Source of the DNA: Dyadobacter sp. NIV53
GTDB lineage: Bacteria; Bacteroidota; Bacteroidia; Cytophagales; Spirosomataceae
Assembly (NCBI RefSeq): GCF_019711195.1
Contig: NZ_CP081299.1
Span: 5,180,501-5,244,500 of the forward strand
Length of the DNA stretch: 64,000 bases
Reading direction: 5' to 3'
Both the position numbers and the translations under genes were made by a program. The notes beneath the pieces are model-generated. The model did not search any database and was not told where the DNA came from. It saw only the letters and a program-made list of their open reading frames with translations. This document shows, piece by piece, positions 34,455 to 44,410 of the stretch; within the stretch, counting starts at the first letter, position 1, and the number at the start of each line of letters is the position of its first letter.

Positions 34455-35639
34455 TCACTTCAATTCTTCTGTTCCGCCAGTGATTTTTACACGATAACAA
34501 GGCAAATCTATATTAAACTGTTCTTTATAAGCCGTTTTCATACTTTTTTCAAAGTCTTCCACCGCATCAATTTTAACAAGATTAATTGTACAGCCTCCAA
34601 ATCCGCCGCCCATCATACGCGCTCCAAGCACATTAGAATTGTCTAAAGTCTGTTCAACCAGAAAGTCCAGTTCGTCGCAGCTAACCTCATATTCGTGCTG
34701 TAATCCGTTGTGTGTTGCATACATTTCTTTACCAAAATTCTCCATATCGCCCTGTACCAAAAAATCGCATGCTTCCTGGACACGAAGAATTTCCTCTGTC
34801 ATATATTTGCAGCGACGATAAACCACGTCCCCCAATTCATCCTGATGCTGTGCAACCAATTCCGGTGAAGCATCTCTGAGACTTTTTATTTCAGGATGGT
34901 ATTTTTGTAAAATAGAAACACCTTTTTCGCATTCCAGCCTTCTGGTATTGTATTCGGAACTTGCAAGTGAATGTTTTACACTCGTATCACATAAAACAAG
35001 AAGATAATCTTTCATCAGAAAAGGAAAGTATTCATATTCCAGCGAGCGGCAGTCCAGACGGATAACGGATTCCTCTTTTCCGAATACGGAAGCAAACTGG
35101 TCCATAATCCCGCTTTGGACGCCAACATATTCGTTCTCTACTTTCTGTCCCATTTTCACAATAGTGAACTTGTCCAGTTTCAAGTCGAACATTTCACTCA
35201 AACCAAATAAAAGGCAGCATTCCAAAGCGGCCGAGGACGACATTCCTGCACCAACAGGAACATCTCCGCCAAAAGTGGTTTGGAATCCACCAATGACATG
35301 ACCCATTTTTTGAATCTGTTCAATAACTCCAATCTGGTACAATGCCCAGGATTGTTCGGGCTTGGAAAGATCATCCAGTGTAAATGTATAAGTTTCGTCC
35401 AAATCAGCTGCATGCAAAATCACCTGATTGTCCTCTCTTGGTGAAATCACAAAATATACCGCTTTGTCCACACTGGCAGGCAAAACAAAACCATTATTAT
35501 AATCTGTATGCTCCCCGATCAGATTAATTCGCCCGGGAGATCGAAAAATTCTTGGTTTATCTGTACCATCAGCATTCCCGAATTTCTGAAAGTATTTTTC
35601 CTTGATCTGATCAGCTGTATTTTTTTCTGTAGTTAGCAT
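34455..35639 (-). CDS. galK: Galactokinase
   Basis: Cytoplasmic GHMP-family kinase of 394 residues, phosphorylating galactose at C1. It has the galactokinase signature GRINLIGEHTDYNNGFVLP (about residues 38-56), the ATP-binding GDVPVGAGMSSSAALE (about 130-145) and the third GHMP motif MMGGGFGGCTINLV near residue 345. Upstream of galM on the same strand, so galactose use is encoded as a pair; galT and galE are not present here. Confidence 0.95.
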   Translation of the reverse strand: MLTTEKNTADQIKEKYFQKFGNADGTDKPRIFRSPGRINLIGEHTDYNNGFVLPASVDKAVYFVISPREDNQVILHAADLDETYTFTLDDLSKPEQSWALYQIGVIEQIQKMGHVIGGFQTTFGGDVPVGAGMSSSAALECCLLFGLSEMFDLKLDKFTIVKMGQKVENEYVGVQSGIMDQFASVFGKEESVIRLDCRSLEYEYFPFLMKDYLLVLCDTSVKHSLASSEYNTRRLECEKGVSILQKYHPEIKSLRDASPELVAQHQDELGDVVYRRCKYMTEEILRVQEACDFLVQGDMENFGKEMYATHNGLQHEYEVSCDELDFLVEQTLDNSNVLGARMMGGGFGGCTINLVKIDAVEDFEKSMKTAYKEQFNIDLPCYRVKITGGTEELK

Positions 35640-35651
35640 TCTGTTAGTTTT

Positions 35652-35728
35652 TTAACCGCGATGGGCGCAATCATTATAAAAAACACCATAGTGTCCATTG
35701 CGAAAACCATTGTGCTCATCGGGGTAAA
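35652..35728. repeat. Imperfect inverted repeat ahead of galK
   Basis: ACCGCGATGGGCGCAATCAT and AACACCATAGTGTCCATTGC are followed by ACCATTGTGCTCATCGGGG, i.e. three short related units (CAT/ATGG with GTGxxCAT) that can fold. The form resembles the other short intergenic repeats in the window. It lies between galK and the dehydrogenase gene. Confidence 0.35.
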
Positions 35729-35738
35729 TCTTAATTTT

Positions 35739-36676
35739 TTAATACCCTTTTGATAGATCCACTTCGTCGAACAGTGCGCTGCCGTTTTCAATTGCAAAGA
35801 TATTGTTCAGAAACAGGTCTACTTTTCCTACGTGTTCATCTTTTCGCCCGCCACCGGTATGCTGTGTTAATATCACATTATCCATTTTCCACAACGGGTT
35901 TTCAGCTGGTAGAGGCTCTACTTCGGTTACGTCCAGAACAGCCCCGCTCAGGCGCCCGGACTTCAATGCTTCAATCAAAGCATTTTCGTCTGTAGTACTT
36001 CCACGGCCTACACTTGCGTAAATACTGTTTTCTTTCATTGCCGCAAAAATTCCCCATTTACGAAATGAGTAGCTGTTCCAGGCAGCGTATTAATAACCAG
36101 GTCAGCATAAGGCAATTCATGAAACAGATCTTCGCGGCTATGCAGATCGGCATCCGGAGAAGTACGCGCCAGTAAATGCGTGTAACAGCCAAAGCCTTTC
36201 AGGATTGCATTAACAGACTGCCCGATTGTACCAGCTCCCAGGATCACTGCATTTTGCTCGTGTAAAATCCTAAGCTCGGAACGTAATTTTGCACCTATCC
36301 ATTCAGTTTGTTCCTTGAGATGAATCAGCGTGTCCAATCCTCTGTATAAAGTTAAAATTCCGCCCACAATGGTTTCGGCGCAAGGGCGTGCAAACCAGTT
36401 TCCCATATTTGCTACTTTCACATTTTTATCCAAACCAATAGCTGAATACTGGTCAAATCCAGCTGAGTCGAGCTGCCAGAATTTTAAATTCGCAGGTTTA
36501 TTTTCAAACCATTCAACAGGTGGGTTTCCAAGAATGAAATCAGCGGTCTGAAATATATTTTGTGCTTCATTATCATTAATGTCAGCACTGAAATGAATGA
36601 CATGTTTGGGAGACAAAGCATCGGTCAGTTTTGAACGAAGTGCTTCATCTATTGATGAATGGCAATAAACAATCAT
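35739..36676 (-). pseudogene. D-2-hydroxyacid dehydrogenase, split by one-base frameshift
   Basis: NAD(P)-dependent reductase of the glyoxylate/hydroxypyruvate group. The first frame (36035-36676, 213 residues) holds the substrate domain and the NAD motif VILGAGTIGQSVNAIL and stops after HFVNGEFLRQ. The second (35739-36038) holds the catalytic Arg in ASVGRGSTTDE, Glu in VTEVEPLPAENP and His in LTQHTGGG. The frames join if one A/T is added at the A5 run 36045-36049 (giving GEFFAAMKEN). All catalytic residues are then present over about 312 residues. Confidence 0.85.
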
Positions 36677-36751
36677 TGGTTTTTATAGTTAAAAGAAAGT
36701 ATATCGTGTTTTTACCTGTTAATGTAATCATGTTACCGGCTATTCTTAATT

Positions 36752-38128
36752 TCAGAGAACAAAAATGTCCTGATTTATCGGACATTTAATACTTACAATC
36801 GTTCCTGTCCCGGGATGGCTTTCCAACAGAAATTTCCCTGCAAATACGGAAGTGCGTTGCCTCAGATTAAAAAGGCCATTACCTCTGCTTTTGTTTTCAT
36901 TATATACAAATCCGATACCATCATCCCTGACAATCAGGTTAAGATAATTATTTTCCAAAAATAGCCTGATGTATACATTTTGGGCATTGGAATGGCGTAC
37001 AATGTTATGTAAAATCTCTTTATAAACTAAAAACAAATTTCGCTTATATTCTGTTGGGATGTGCGAGTCAACTTCCTCAGCGGGCATGTCCAGATGCAGC
37101 TCAATAGGATAAAGCTCAAAAAGGGCATACGCTGTTTCTTTTGCCCTGAATGAAAAATTACCAATAGAATCCTTATCAGAATGAAGGCTTAAAATGATCT
37201 CTCTCATTCGCGCAATCACTTTTCTTGAAGTTTCTCCAATTACATTTATGGTATTTTCAGTTGCCGGATCCAGGTTTTTTAGCTGCCTCAATGCGGCATG
37301 GCTCAGTACACTGATACTTCCCAGGTCTGCACCCAGTTCATCGTGCAGGTCACGGGAAATATCATCCCTGATACGCATCAAGGCAGACTGTTTTTTTTCA
37401 TTTTCACACAATTGTTCGATTAATTGCTTTTGTGCCTCTATCTTTTCAAGCTCATTTTTTCGGTTTTTTACTGACATACCCAAAATGAAACACATTACTT
37501 CCATGATAACGCCAAGTTCCATATATGTGATTGGAAACGACAGCGGGTTTGACGGGTTGCGATTAAAAACATCAGGGATGAAATTAATTATAAGTGACAG
37601 CAAACAGCCTAATACAAAGAAGAGCGAACCAGCTATAAAATAAACAACTGCAATCTGTCGAAGTTTTAATATCCTCGGAACAACTATCAGTGCACCGGCT
37701 GCAAGAATACACCGGAAAAGGATGTAACTGTTACTTTTGAAAATGGCAGATGTGTTAAGGAAATAAAAGAAGAAATCCGAAGCCATTTCTATACATAACA
37801 ATAGGCTCATAATCCTTAGAATGCGGTAACTGAACGGATCGAGACGAGGAATTTCAATTAATAAAACAGCAAAACGGATATAAAGTAAAAATGCTGTTGA
37901 TTCAATAATAACTACTTTTAAATTGACACCAGGTAAGTAATTCACCTGGCCGTAATCAATATCATCCCAGTAAAACGTAGTGACCATGCAGGCAATGTAA
38001 AGCGCATATTGCCAATAAATTGCTTTTCGGTGCAGGGTGTAAGAAAATAACGCATAAAGCGCCATCATGCATAACATTCCATCGAAAAACACTCTTAATT
38101 GTGGGTAGGAGGCGATCCAAAAAAGCAT
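36752..38128 (-). CDS. Membrane sensor histidine kinase (HisKA_3 / NarL-partner type)
   Basis: A 458-residue kinase with about six or seven membrane segments in residues 10-220, a short coiled coil (KNELEKIEAQKQLIEQLCEN), the dimerisation/phosphoacceptor block ISRDLHDELGADLGSISV with His262, and an HATPase domain with EILHNIVRHSNAQN and RDDGIGF. This kinase type pairs with NarL/FixJ response regulators, but none is next to it, so it is an orphan in this window. The signal sensed is unknown. Confidence 0.88.
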   Translation of the reverse strand: MLFWIASYPQLRVFFDGMLCMMALYALFSYTLHRKAIYWQYALYIACMVTTFYWDDIDYGQVNYLPGVNLKVVIIESTAFLLYIRFAVLLIEIPRLDPFSYRILRIMSLLLCIEMASDFFFYFLNTSAIFKSNSYILFRCILAAGALIVVPRILKLRQIAVVYFIAGSLFFVLGCLLSLIINFIPDVFNRNPSNPLSFPITYMELGVIMEVMCFILGMSVKNRKNELEKIEAQKQLIEQLCENEKKQSALMRIRDDISRDLHDELGADLGSISVLSHAALRQLKNLDPATENTINVIGETSRKVIARMREIILSLHSDKDSIGNFSFRAKETAYALFELYPIELHLDMPAEEVDSHIPTEYKRNLFLVYKEILHNIVRHSNAQNVYIRLFLENNYLNLIVRDDGIGFVYNENKSRGNGLFNLRQRTSVFAGKFLLESHPGTGTIVSIKCPINQDIFVL

Positions 38129-38299
38129 GTTAATAAATTCGTATCGGGTATCGGAAGTTATTTAACAACGTGATTTTTGTAACGATAACTTATGGGACGA
38201 ACCGGTTAATTGAAAAATTATAAAGACAGGATTTGCTATTTTTCTACTGATAAATCACAGTTGAAATTGGTGTTCAGGTATTTGCTGCCGGTATTCTGG

Positions 38300-39084
38300 T
38301 TAATCTACTTTCTTATAATTAAATGTTGAATCATTGCTTACCTGTATATAGAGTTTGCCCGGTTCGATCCTGAATGGTATCGTTTTATTAGCCAGACGGC
38401 TCAGATAACTGCTTTCAAAATTCATATTTGGACAGGCCATCAATGTTCCGGAAAATCTACCGAAACGGATTTTTTTCCCTGAACTTCTATTGAGCTGTTG
38501 AACTCGTTACAGCCGGCAAATGCAAATACTTGATTTTGTGTTAAATTCAGTTCTATGCGTGGTAAGCCTTTTGGAAAATTGGCAGTATCAATTTTAGCAT
38601 CATTGATGCTTTCCAATACCCAGATATCATTCAGGCGATAATCCGAAAGATAGGAGCCGCAGCCTTTATACTGTTTATCTGTCATTGTAATTTCTACTTT
38701 TTTAGGCAGCTCATTACCGGAAAGATTGTCAATACAGGGCTGGTCGTAAATAATAATTGTAAAATAATCAGAACCGGTTTTTGCCCTGTAACTGGTAGCA
38801 GCTACATCCTGCAGCCGGATTCCTTCCGGTACCATTGTCTGAATAGAATCACCATGAACACCTTTGAAATAAATGCGTTTGTCAAAATCAATCTCGAGAG
38901 ACCAGAATGGTTCAGTGCCAGAAGCAATAAAATCAATTCCGTTCTCTAACTTATTCATTAACTGATCCGAATAACGCGCCGGGCCCTTTTCTCCGTGTTC
39001 CATTCCCGGCGTATGGTTCGTGACTTGCTGACTGCAAGCTGTTAATTCAAGCACGATCAATAATATGAATATTGTATTTTTCAT
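38300..39084 (-). pseudogene. COG3650/META-domain lipoprotein, C-terminus frameshifted
   Basis: Lipoprotein (MKNTIFILLIVLELTACSQQ) of two domains. The first has DFIASGTEPFWSLEIDFD, typical of COG3650; the second is a META/HslJ domain, with VLESINDAKIDTANFPKGLP and FAGCNEFNSSIEVQG. The open frame ends early at 38440 after VDFPEH, but one extra T in the T4 run (38452-38455) gives VDFSGTLMACPNMNFE and a natural end ...FNYKKVD at 38300. The restored GTLMACPNM is the expected META motif. Function: envelope protein of unknown role. Confidence 0.8.
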
Positions 39085-39176
39085 TCAGTGGAGTTTAGCA
39101 AATCAGCTATAATGTATAAAAAAACCGGACTGTGGAGCCTGTTAGGCGCAATTAAACGTGAATAATAGTTATTCAT

Positions 39177-39692
39177 TCAAATCTTTGCAAGTATTTTCTT
39201 TGCCCTTGATTTAAACGCAGCTGTTTCATAATCTATATTCTGAAGAACGATCATTTTCAATTCATTTCTTATTTCGGGGTAAATTTTTGAAAGATTAAAA
39301 AGAACATTTAATGAAAATGCTTTAATCGCAATGGGTGTATTGCGCTTTTGTATAAAATCAAAACAAGCACTTAATAATTCTCCATGAAATGCAGCGGGTA
39401 TTTCCATATCCTGCAAAATCCGGATACTATTCCTGATGACTGCATCATGAATATTTGTTTTCGTTAACTGACTAACGAGTAAACCTATATGATGCTGTAC
39501 AATTTCCGGGTTTTTCTTTGCTGCCCAGCTCACACTCCATGCCGCTCTTTGCGCCAGCTTTACATTTTCAGCTGTAAAACAATCAATCAGCTCCATGAAA
39601 TTCTCCTCAGAAGAAACAGCATATTCAGCAATGCGTAATGCGTTTTCTTTGGATTGAACCTGGTATTTTAAAAGCTCTTCACGGATATTCAT
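39177..39692 (-). CDS. All-helical HEAT-repeat-like protein
   Basis: A 171-residue soluble protein composed of paired helices, e.g. LAQRAAWSVSWAAKKNPEIV and IKAFSLNVLFNLSKIYPEI, resembling HEAT/adaptin-type repeats. No catalytic residues or signal peptide. It lies 21 nt downstream of the GH95 gene on the same strand and may be cotranscribed. A scaffold or adaptor role is only a guess. Confidence 0.6.
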   Translation of the reverse strand: MNIREELLKYQVQSKENALRIAEYAVSSEENFMELIDCFTAENVKLAQRAAWSVSWAAKKNPEIVQHHIGLLVSQLTKTNIHDAVIRNSIRILQDMEIPAAFHGELLSACFDFIQKRNTPIAIKAFSLNVLFNLSKIYPEIRNELKMIVLQNIDYETAAFKSRAKKILAKI

Positions 39693-39713
39693 GAGATATT
39701 GAAAACGATCATT

Positions 39714-42080
39714 TCATTTAAAACTTCCAATTAATATGGTTTGAGGTTTGTTTGGTACCAGATTTACTTCAAGCGTTTTTGTACCATATTTTATTATTTG
39801 TTTTTGAGGATTTGTGGAAGACAGCGTAGTGGATACGAGTTTTCCATCCACCCATTTTTCATCTACTGTGACATTGCCTCTTGCTTTCAAACCCTTTACT
39901 TCGCCTTCCTGCCAGGCTTCCGGTAAAGCAGGCAGTAATTCTATCATTCCTGCCTGCGACTGTAAAAGCATTTCAGCTACACCGGCTGTTGAGCCCATAT
40001 TACCATCCAGTTGGAAAGGGGGATGCGCACATAGCAGATTAGAGTAAGATCCACCGCCATTTGCCATGTTTGTGCCTTTATCGCCCACCGGTCGCAATAC
40101 GCTTTTGAATAACTTATAAGCACGGTTTCCGTCCTGTAACCGCGCCCAGAAATTTACTTTCCATGCAAGTGACCATCCAGTTCCATCGTCTCCACGGGCA
40201 TTTAGAGTTACTTTTGCGGCCTCAGCTTCTGCCGGAGTTTTTGTGATAGAAACCTGTTTACCAGGATGTAATGCAAACAAATGCGAAACGTGGCGGTGTT
40301 TGTCAGTTGAATCGTCAACATCTTCATTCCATTCCTGTAATTGGCCCCAACGGCCGATTTTTAATGGCAATATTTTATCTTTAATTACCTGCGCCTTTAA
40401 AATAAAATCAGCATCGGTATTTAATATTCTGGCTGCATCAATGGTGTTGGTTAAAATATCCCACGCAATTTCATGATCCATACTGGCACCGGTAGAAATG
40501 CCGCCATGTTCAGGCGAATAGGAGGGAGAAGAAACCAGATGGCCTTTTCCGTCTTCCGATAAATAGCTCATCCAGAATAAAGCTGCTTCCTTCATTATCG
40601 GATATGCTGTGTTTTTCAGATAATCCTGATCCTGTGTAAAAGCATAATGCTCCCACATGTGTTGTGATAGCCATGCCGCGCCGCCAGGAAAAAATCCCCA
40701 TGGGAAATCCCATCCCGGAGAAGTGTAACCATAAGGATTCAGCATGGTATTGACTGTCCAGCCTGGTGCATTGAAGAATTCCTTAGCCGCCAGTTTTCCA
40801 GGTTCAACAATGGATTTTGTAAAATCAGAAAGTGGCAAAAAGCACTCAGAAAGATTGGTAACTTCCGCAGGCCAGTAAAGCATTTGGATATTGATATTCG
40901 TATGGTAGTCATTAGACCAGGGCGGATTGGTATTATCGTTCCATTTTCCTTGCAGGCTCATGGGCATCGTACCCGGACGCGTAGAAGAAATCATCAGATA
41001 ACGGCCATACTGGAAGTATAATTCCTCAAAACCGGGATCAGACATTCCTTCAAAATACTGTATTTGTCGCTGGTTAGTTGGCAGGTTGTTCTGATCCTTT
41101 GGACTACCTAATTTTAATGAAACCCTGTCAAACAGATTTTTATAATCTTTTTGCTGTTCCTTTAGTAAAAAATCAAAGTTTTTACCAGCAAGGGCGGTCA
41201 TCGTATTCAGATTTTCTTTTTTGTAATCCTTGCCTTTATAAGTGGGAAACTGAAATACATAATCAGTGGATGCAGTATGGATCAGTGTAACAATGCGCGC
41301 ATTTTTTATAGTCAGTACACCATTTTCATAAGTTACTTTTCCATCTGTATCAATCCTGTAAGTTGTTTCAAATTCCTGATGATTGTCCTTTAAACTTCCA
41401 CCGAAAGTGTATTGGTTCTTGTCAAACTTTTCATATTCCTTTTGGTGTGGCGTTGTAAACCGGACGGAATAGGTTTCAGCAGATGTGGAGGAAAATTTAT
41501 AAACCATCACTTTTGAAGGGTAATTTCCAAAAAATGTTCTTTCAAATTTATCTTTTCCTGCCTGATACGAAACTTTTCCTTTGGCCATAGAAATGTCAAG
41601 TTCTCTGCGATAGTTTTCAATTTCACCTTTGTGTGAAACGCTGACAAATAAATCGCCCATAGGTTGCTGCGCGCCAAAATCACTGCTGCCGTTTTTATCA
41701 TGGATGATTCCGGTCAGTTCTGTGTTGGCCAGTTTGTGCGCTTCTTCCAGTTTTCCCTGCGCCAGCAATTCTCTTACTTTTGGCAGATTTTTATAAGCAT
41801 CTTTTCTTAAACCGAAATTATAATCTGTATTTGCATTTTTACCGCCAGACCACAGGCTTCCTTCTGAAAATTGCAATCGTTCTTCACCCGGATCACCAAA
41901 AAACATTACACCTAGATAACCATTGCCAAGTGGGAGAGCCTGTGTCATCCAGTCTGTTGCAGGTGCGTCGTACCAGAGTTTTAGTGTAGGCTTTTCTTCT
42001 TTTTTCTGACAAAATCCCAGGATATTTGAAAGAATAAAAACGAGTGTAAAGAGCAAGGCTTTTGAAAACAGAAATTTCAT
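39714..42080 (-). CDS. GH95 family alpha-L-fucosidase / alpha-L-galactosidase
   Basis: Exported inverting glycosidase of 788 residues that likely releases alpha-1,2-linked fucose (or L-galactose) from plant or host glycans. A signal peptide covers residues 1-25. The N-terminal beta domain opens LKLWYDAPATDWMTQALPLG and GNGYLGVMFFGD; the (alpha/alpha)6 barrel has LMISSTRPGTMPMSLQGKWN, PPWSNDYHTNINIQMLYWPA and SPSYSPEHGG, all GH95 motifs. Fucose occurs on xyloglucan and rhamnogalacturonan II, which fits the neighbouring polysaccharide genes. Confidence 0.92.
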   Translation of the reverse strand: MKFLFSKALLFTLVFILSNILGFCQKKEEKPTLKLWYDAPATDWMTQALPLGNGYLGVMFFGDPGEERLQFSEGSLWSGGKNANTDYNFGLRKDAYKNLPKVRELLAQGKLEEAHKLANTELTGIIHDKNGSSDFGAQQPMGDLFVSVSHKGEIENYRRELDISMAKGKVSYQAGKDKFERTFFGNYPSKVMVYKFSSTSAETYSVRFTTPHQKEYEKFDKNQYTFGGSLKDNHQEFETTYRIDTDGKVTYENGVLTIKNARIVTLIHTASTDYVFQFPTYKGKDYKKENLNTMTALAGKNFDFLLKEQQKDYKNLFDRVSLKLGSPKDQNNLPTNQRQIQYFEGMSDPGFEELYFQYGRYLMISSTRPGTMPMSLQGKWNDNTNPPWSNDYHTNINIQMLYWPAEVTNLSECFLPLSDFTKSIVEPGKLAAKEFFNAPGWTVNTMLNPYGYTSPGWDFPWGFFPGGAAWLSQHMWEHYAFTQDQDYLKNTAYPIMKEAALFWMSYLSEDGKGHLVSSPSYSPEHGGISTGASMDHEIAWDILTNTIDAARILNTDADFILKAQVIKDKILPLKIGRWGQLQEWNEDVDDSTDKHRHVSHLFALHPGKQVSITKTPAEAEAAKVTLNARGDDGTGWSLAWKVNFWARLQDGNRAYKLFKSVLRPVGDKGTNMANGGGSYSNLLCAHPPFQLDGNMGSTAGVAEMLLQSQAGMIELLPALPEAWQEGEVKGLKARGNVTVDEKWVDGKLVSTTLSSTNPQKQIIKYGTKTLEVNLVPNKPQTILIGSFK

Positions 42081-42113
42081 GTTGTTTGTTTAGGAATTCA
42101 GGATGCAAGGTAA

Positions 42114-42143
42114 AACAAAAAGCCCCGCGTTGAAATGCAGGGC
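42114..42143 (-). terminator. Rho-independent terminator of fumC
   Basis: Minus-strand GCCCTGC and GCGGGGC pair around ATTTCAAC and are followed by five T. It lies 34 nt past the fumC stop codon. Confidence 0.8.
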
Positions 42144-42176
42144 AGTATTTTAAATCAGTTACAATGAGCCGACTGA

Positions 42177-43577
42177 TTATTTATTATCACCAACCATCTC
42201 TTCCGGCTTTACCCAGGCATCAAATTCCTCAGGTGTAACATATCCCAGTGCCACTGCCGTTTCTTTCAGAGTTGATCCGTTTTTGTGTGCAGTCTGAGCA
42301 ATTTCTGCTGCCTTGTAATAACCGATTTTCGTATTCAGCGATGTTACCAGCATCAGAGAATTGTTTACATGTTTTTTAATATTTTCATGCAACGGTTCAA
42401 TTCCTATTGCACAATTATCATTAAATGAAACACAAACATCACCAATCAAACGTGCCGAATGAAGGAAATTATAAGCCATCATAGGTTTAAAAACATTCAG
42501 TTCAAAGTGTCCGTTTGATCCGCCAATGCTGATCGCAACATCATTCCCCATCACCTGAGCCGCCACCATGGTCATTGCCTCGCATTGGGTCGGGTTCACT
42601 TTTCCCGGCATGATAGAACTTCCCGGTTCGTTGTCAGGAATATGAATTTCGCCAATACCGGAACGCGGCCCGGAAGACAGCATACGGATATCATTGCCGA
42701 TTTTCATCAGACTTACAGCAACTGTTTTCAATGCGCCGTGTACCTCCACAATAGCATCATGTGCTGCTAATGCTTCAAATTTATTTTCAGCCGTTATGAA
42801 CGGTAAACCTGTCAGTAAAGCGATGTGTTTAGCTACATTTTCAGAATAACCTTCTGGTGTATTAATGCCAGTTCCAACTGCGGTTCCGCCTAGTGCAAGT
42901 TCAGATAAGTGAGATAATGTATGGAATATAGCACGTAAACCATGATCCAGCTGTGACGCATAACCGGAAAATTCCTGGCCCAGGGTAAGCGGAGTGGCGT
43001 CCATAAAGTGTGTACGGCCAATTTTAACCACATTCCTGAATGCTTCCGATTTCGCTTTTAAAGTATCCCGAAGTTTGGTAATCCCGGGGATGGTTACATC
43101 GACCAATATCTTGTAAGCCGCAATGTGCATGGCCGTTGGGAAGGTATCGTTGGATGACTGCGATTTATTAACGTCGTCATTTGGGTGTAGCACTTTTGTT
43201 TTATCAGCCAGATCACCTCCCTGCATTACATGTCCGCGGTATGCAATTACTTCATTACAGTTCATGTTCGACTGTGTGCCAGAACCGGTTTGCCATACAA
43301 CAAGTGGAAATTGGTCATCCAGCTTGTCAGTCAGTATTTCGTCACATACTTCGCCAATCAGGTCACTTTTTTCCTTAGGTAAAATGCCTGCTTCGTAATT
43401 GGTAATTGCCGCCGCTTTTTTCAGATATGCAAAGGCTTTAATGATTTCCTTTGGCATTTTATTGATATCCTGTGCAATTGGGAAATTCTGGATAGAGCGT
43501 TGTGTTTGTGCGCCCCAATATACATGAGCAGGTACCTGCACTTCACCCATGGTGTCTTTTTCTATACGGTATTCCAT
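42177..43577 (-). CDS. fumC: Class II fumarate hydratase
   Basis: TCA-cycle enzyme interconverting fumarate and malate, 466 residues, normal length. The fumarase/aspartase signature GSSIMPGKVNPTQCEA is at about residues 316-331; TGSGTQSNMNCNEVIA and GRTHFMDATPLTLGQEFSGY are also present. The oxygen-stable homotetrameric class. Monocistronic with its own terminator. Confidence 0.96.
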   Translation of the reverse strand: MEYRIEKDTMGEVQVPAHVYWGAQTQRSIQNFPIAQDINKMPKEIIKAFAYLKKAAAITNYEAGILPKEKSDLIGEVCDEILTDKLDDQFPLVVWQTGSGTQSNMNCNEVIAYRGHVMQGGDLADKTKVLHPNDDVNKSQSSNDTFPTAMHIAAYKILVDVTIPGITKLRDTLKAKSEAFRNVVKIGRTHFMDATPLTLGQEFSGYASQLDHGLRAIFHTLSHLSELALGGTAVGTGINTPEGYSENVAKHIALLTGLPFITAENKFEALAAHDAIVEVHGALKTVAVSLMKIGNDIRMLSSGPRSGIGEIHIPDNEPGSSIMPGKVNPTQCEAMTMVAAQVMGNDVAISIGGSNGHFELNVFKPMMAYNFLHSARLIGDVCVSFNDNCAIGIEPLHENIKKHVNNSLMLVTSLNTKIGYYKAAEIAQTAHKNGSTLKETAVALGYVTPEEFDAWVKPEEMVGDNK

Positions 43578-43759
43578 TTTTTGAATGTAATGAATGTTAA
43601 AAGGTAAAAGGTAATACGGTCAACCGTCAGTTGATTTTGTAAAGTTAGGGTTGGGAGGGGAGTTTTTGGTATTTTTTTGTGGATAAATGTTTTAGAGTTG
43701 ATTGGGACTGGATTTGATTTTGTAAATTCCATGAAAATTTATCTTAAAGTCCTTAAAAT

Positions 43760-44005
43760 ATGGATCTGCAATACATTTCGAACGAGAACGGGGAGAAAAC
43801 TGCTATTATTATTCCAATTGAGGATTGGAATACAATAACTGCCAAGCATGAAGATTTAAAAGAATTGGAAGAAAAAGTATTAAAATTTCAACCTTCAAAA
43901 AGAAAAAAACCGTCAGACTTTGTTGGTATCATTTCAAACCAGGAGGCAGATGAAATGCAGGAATATTTAAAAAAAGCTAGATCTGAATGGAACAGAGATT
44001 TTTAA
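43760..44005 (+). CDS. Antitoxin of a VapBC-like pair
   Basis: An 81-residue protein starting MDLQYISNENGEKTAIIIPI followed by a charged helical tail (LKELEEKVLKFQPSKRKK), the usual layout of small antitoxins that partner PIN toxins in Bacteroidota. It overlaps the PIN gene by 19 nt. The function is assigned by pairing. Confidence 0.75.
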   Translation: MDLQYISNENGEKTAIIIPIEDWNTITAKHEDLKELEEKVLKFQPSKRKKPSDFVGIISNQEADEMQEYLKKARSEWNRDF

Positions 44006-44379
44006 TGGATAGTAATGCCGTAATAGATTACATTGCAAAAAGAATTCCTTCAAATGGACAAAATTTCATCAATCAGATAATTGATGAGGAATTTTTGATT
44101 TCGTCGATAGTGAAGATTGAGGTATTGGGTTTCAATGAAAGTATTCCGGCAAGAATGCTGGAATTGAAAGAGTTTATAAGTTTAGCAACACTTCTGTCTC
44201 TAAATGACTCTGTGATTGAGCAAACTATTGAATTGCGAAAAAATTATCAGAAACTAAAATTGGGAGATGCTATTATAGCCGCCACTGCTTTAATTCATAA
44301 TTTAACTGTCATAACAAGAAATACTAATGATTTTAAAAATATAAATGGACTGGTAGTGCTTAATCCTCACCAGTTGTAA
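43987..44379 (+). CDS. PIN-domain ribonuclease toxin (VapC-like)
   Basis: A 130-residue PIN-fold protein with the acidic active-site set: Asp8 in RFLMDSNAVIDYI, Glu in SSIVKIEVLGF, Asp in KLGDAIIAATAL and Asp in VITRNTNDFKN. The ATG at 43987 includes the first beta strand; a second ATG at 44005 overlaps the antitoxin stop (TAATG) but would lose it. Expected to cleave RNA when not bound by the upstream antitoxin. Confidence 0.88.
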   Translation: MEQRFLMDSNAVIDYIAKRIPSNGQNFINQIIDEEFLISSIVKIEVLGFNESIPARMLELKEFISLATLLSLNDSVIEQTIELRKNYQKLKLGDAIIAATALIHNLTVITRNTNDFKNINGLVVLNPHQL

Positions 44380-44410
44380 CTACTAAAATGATCTTTGACT
44401 ATTCCAATTC

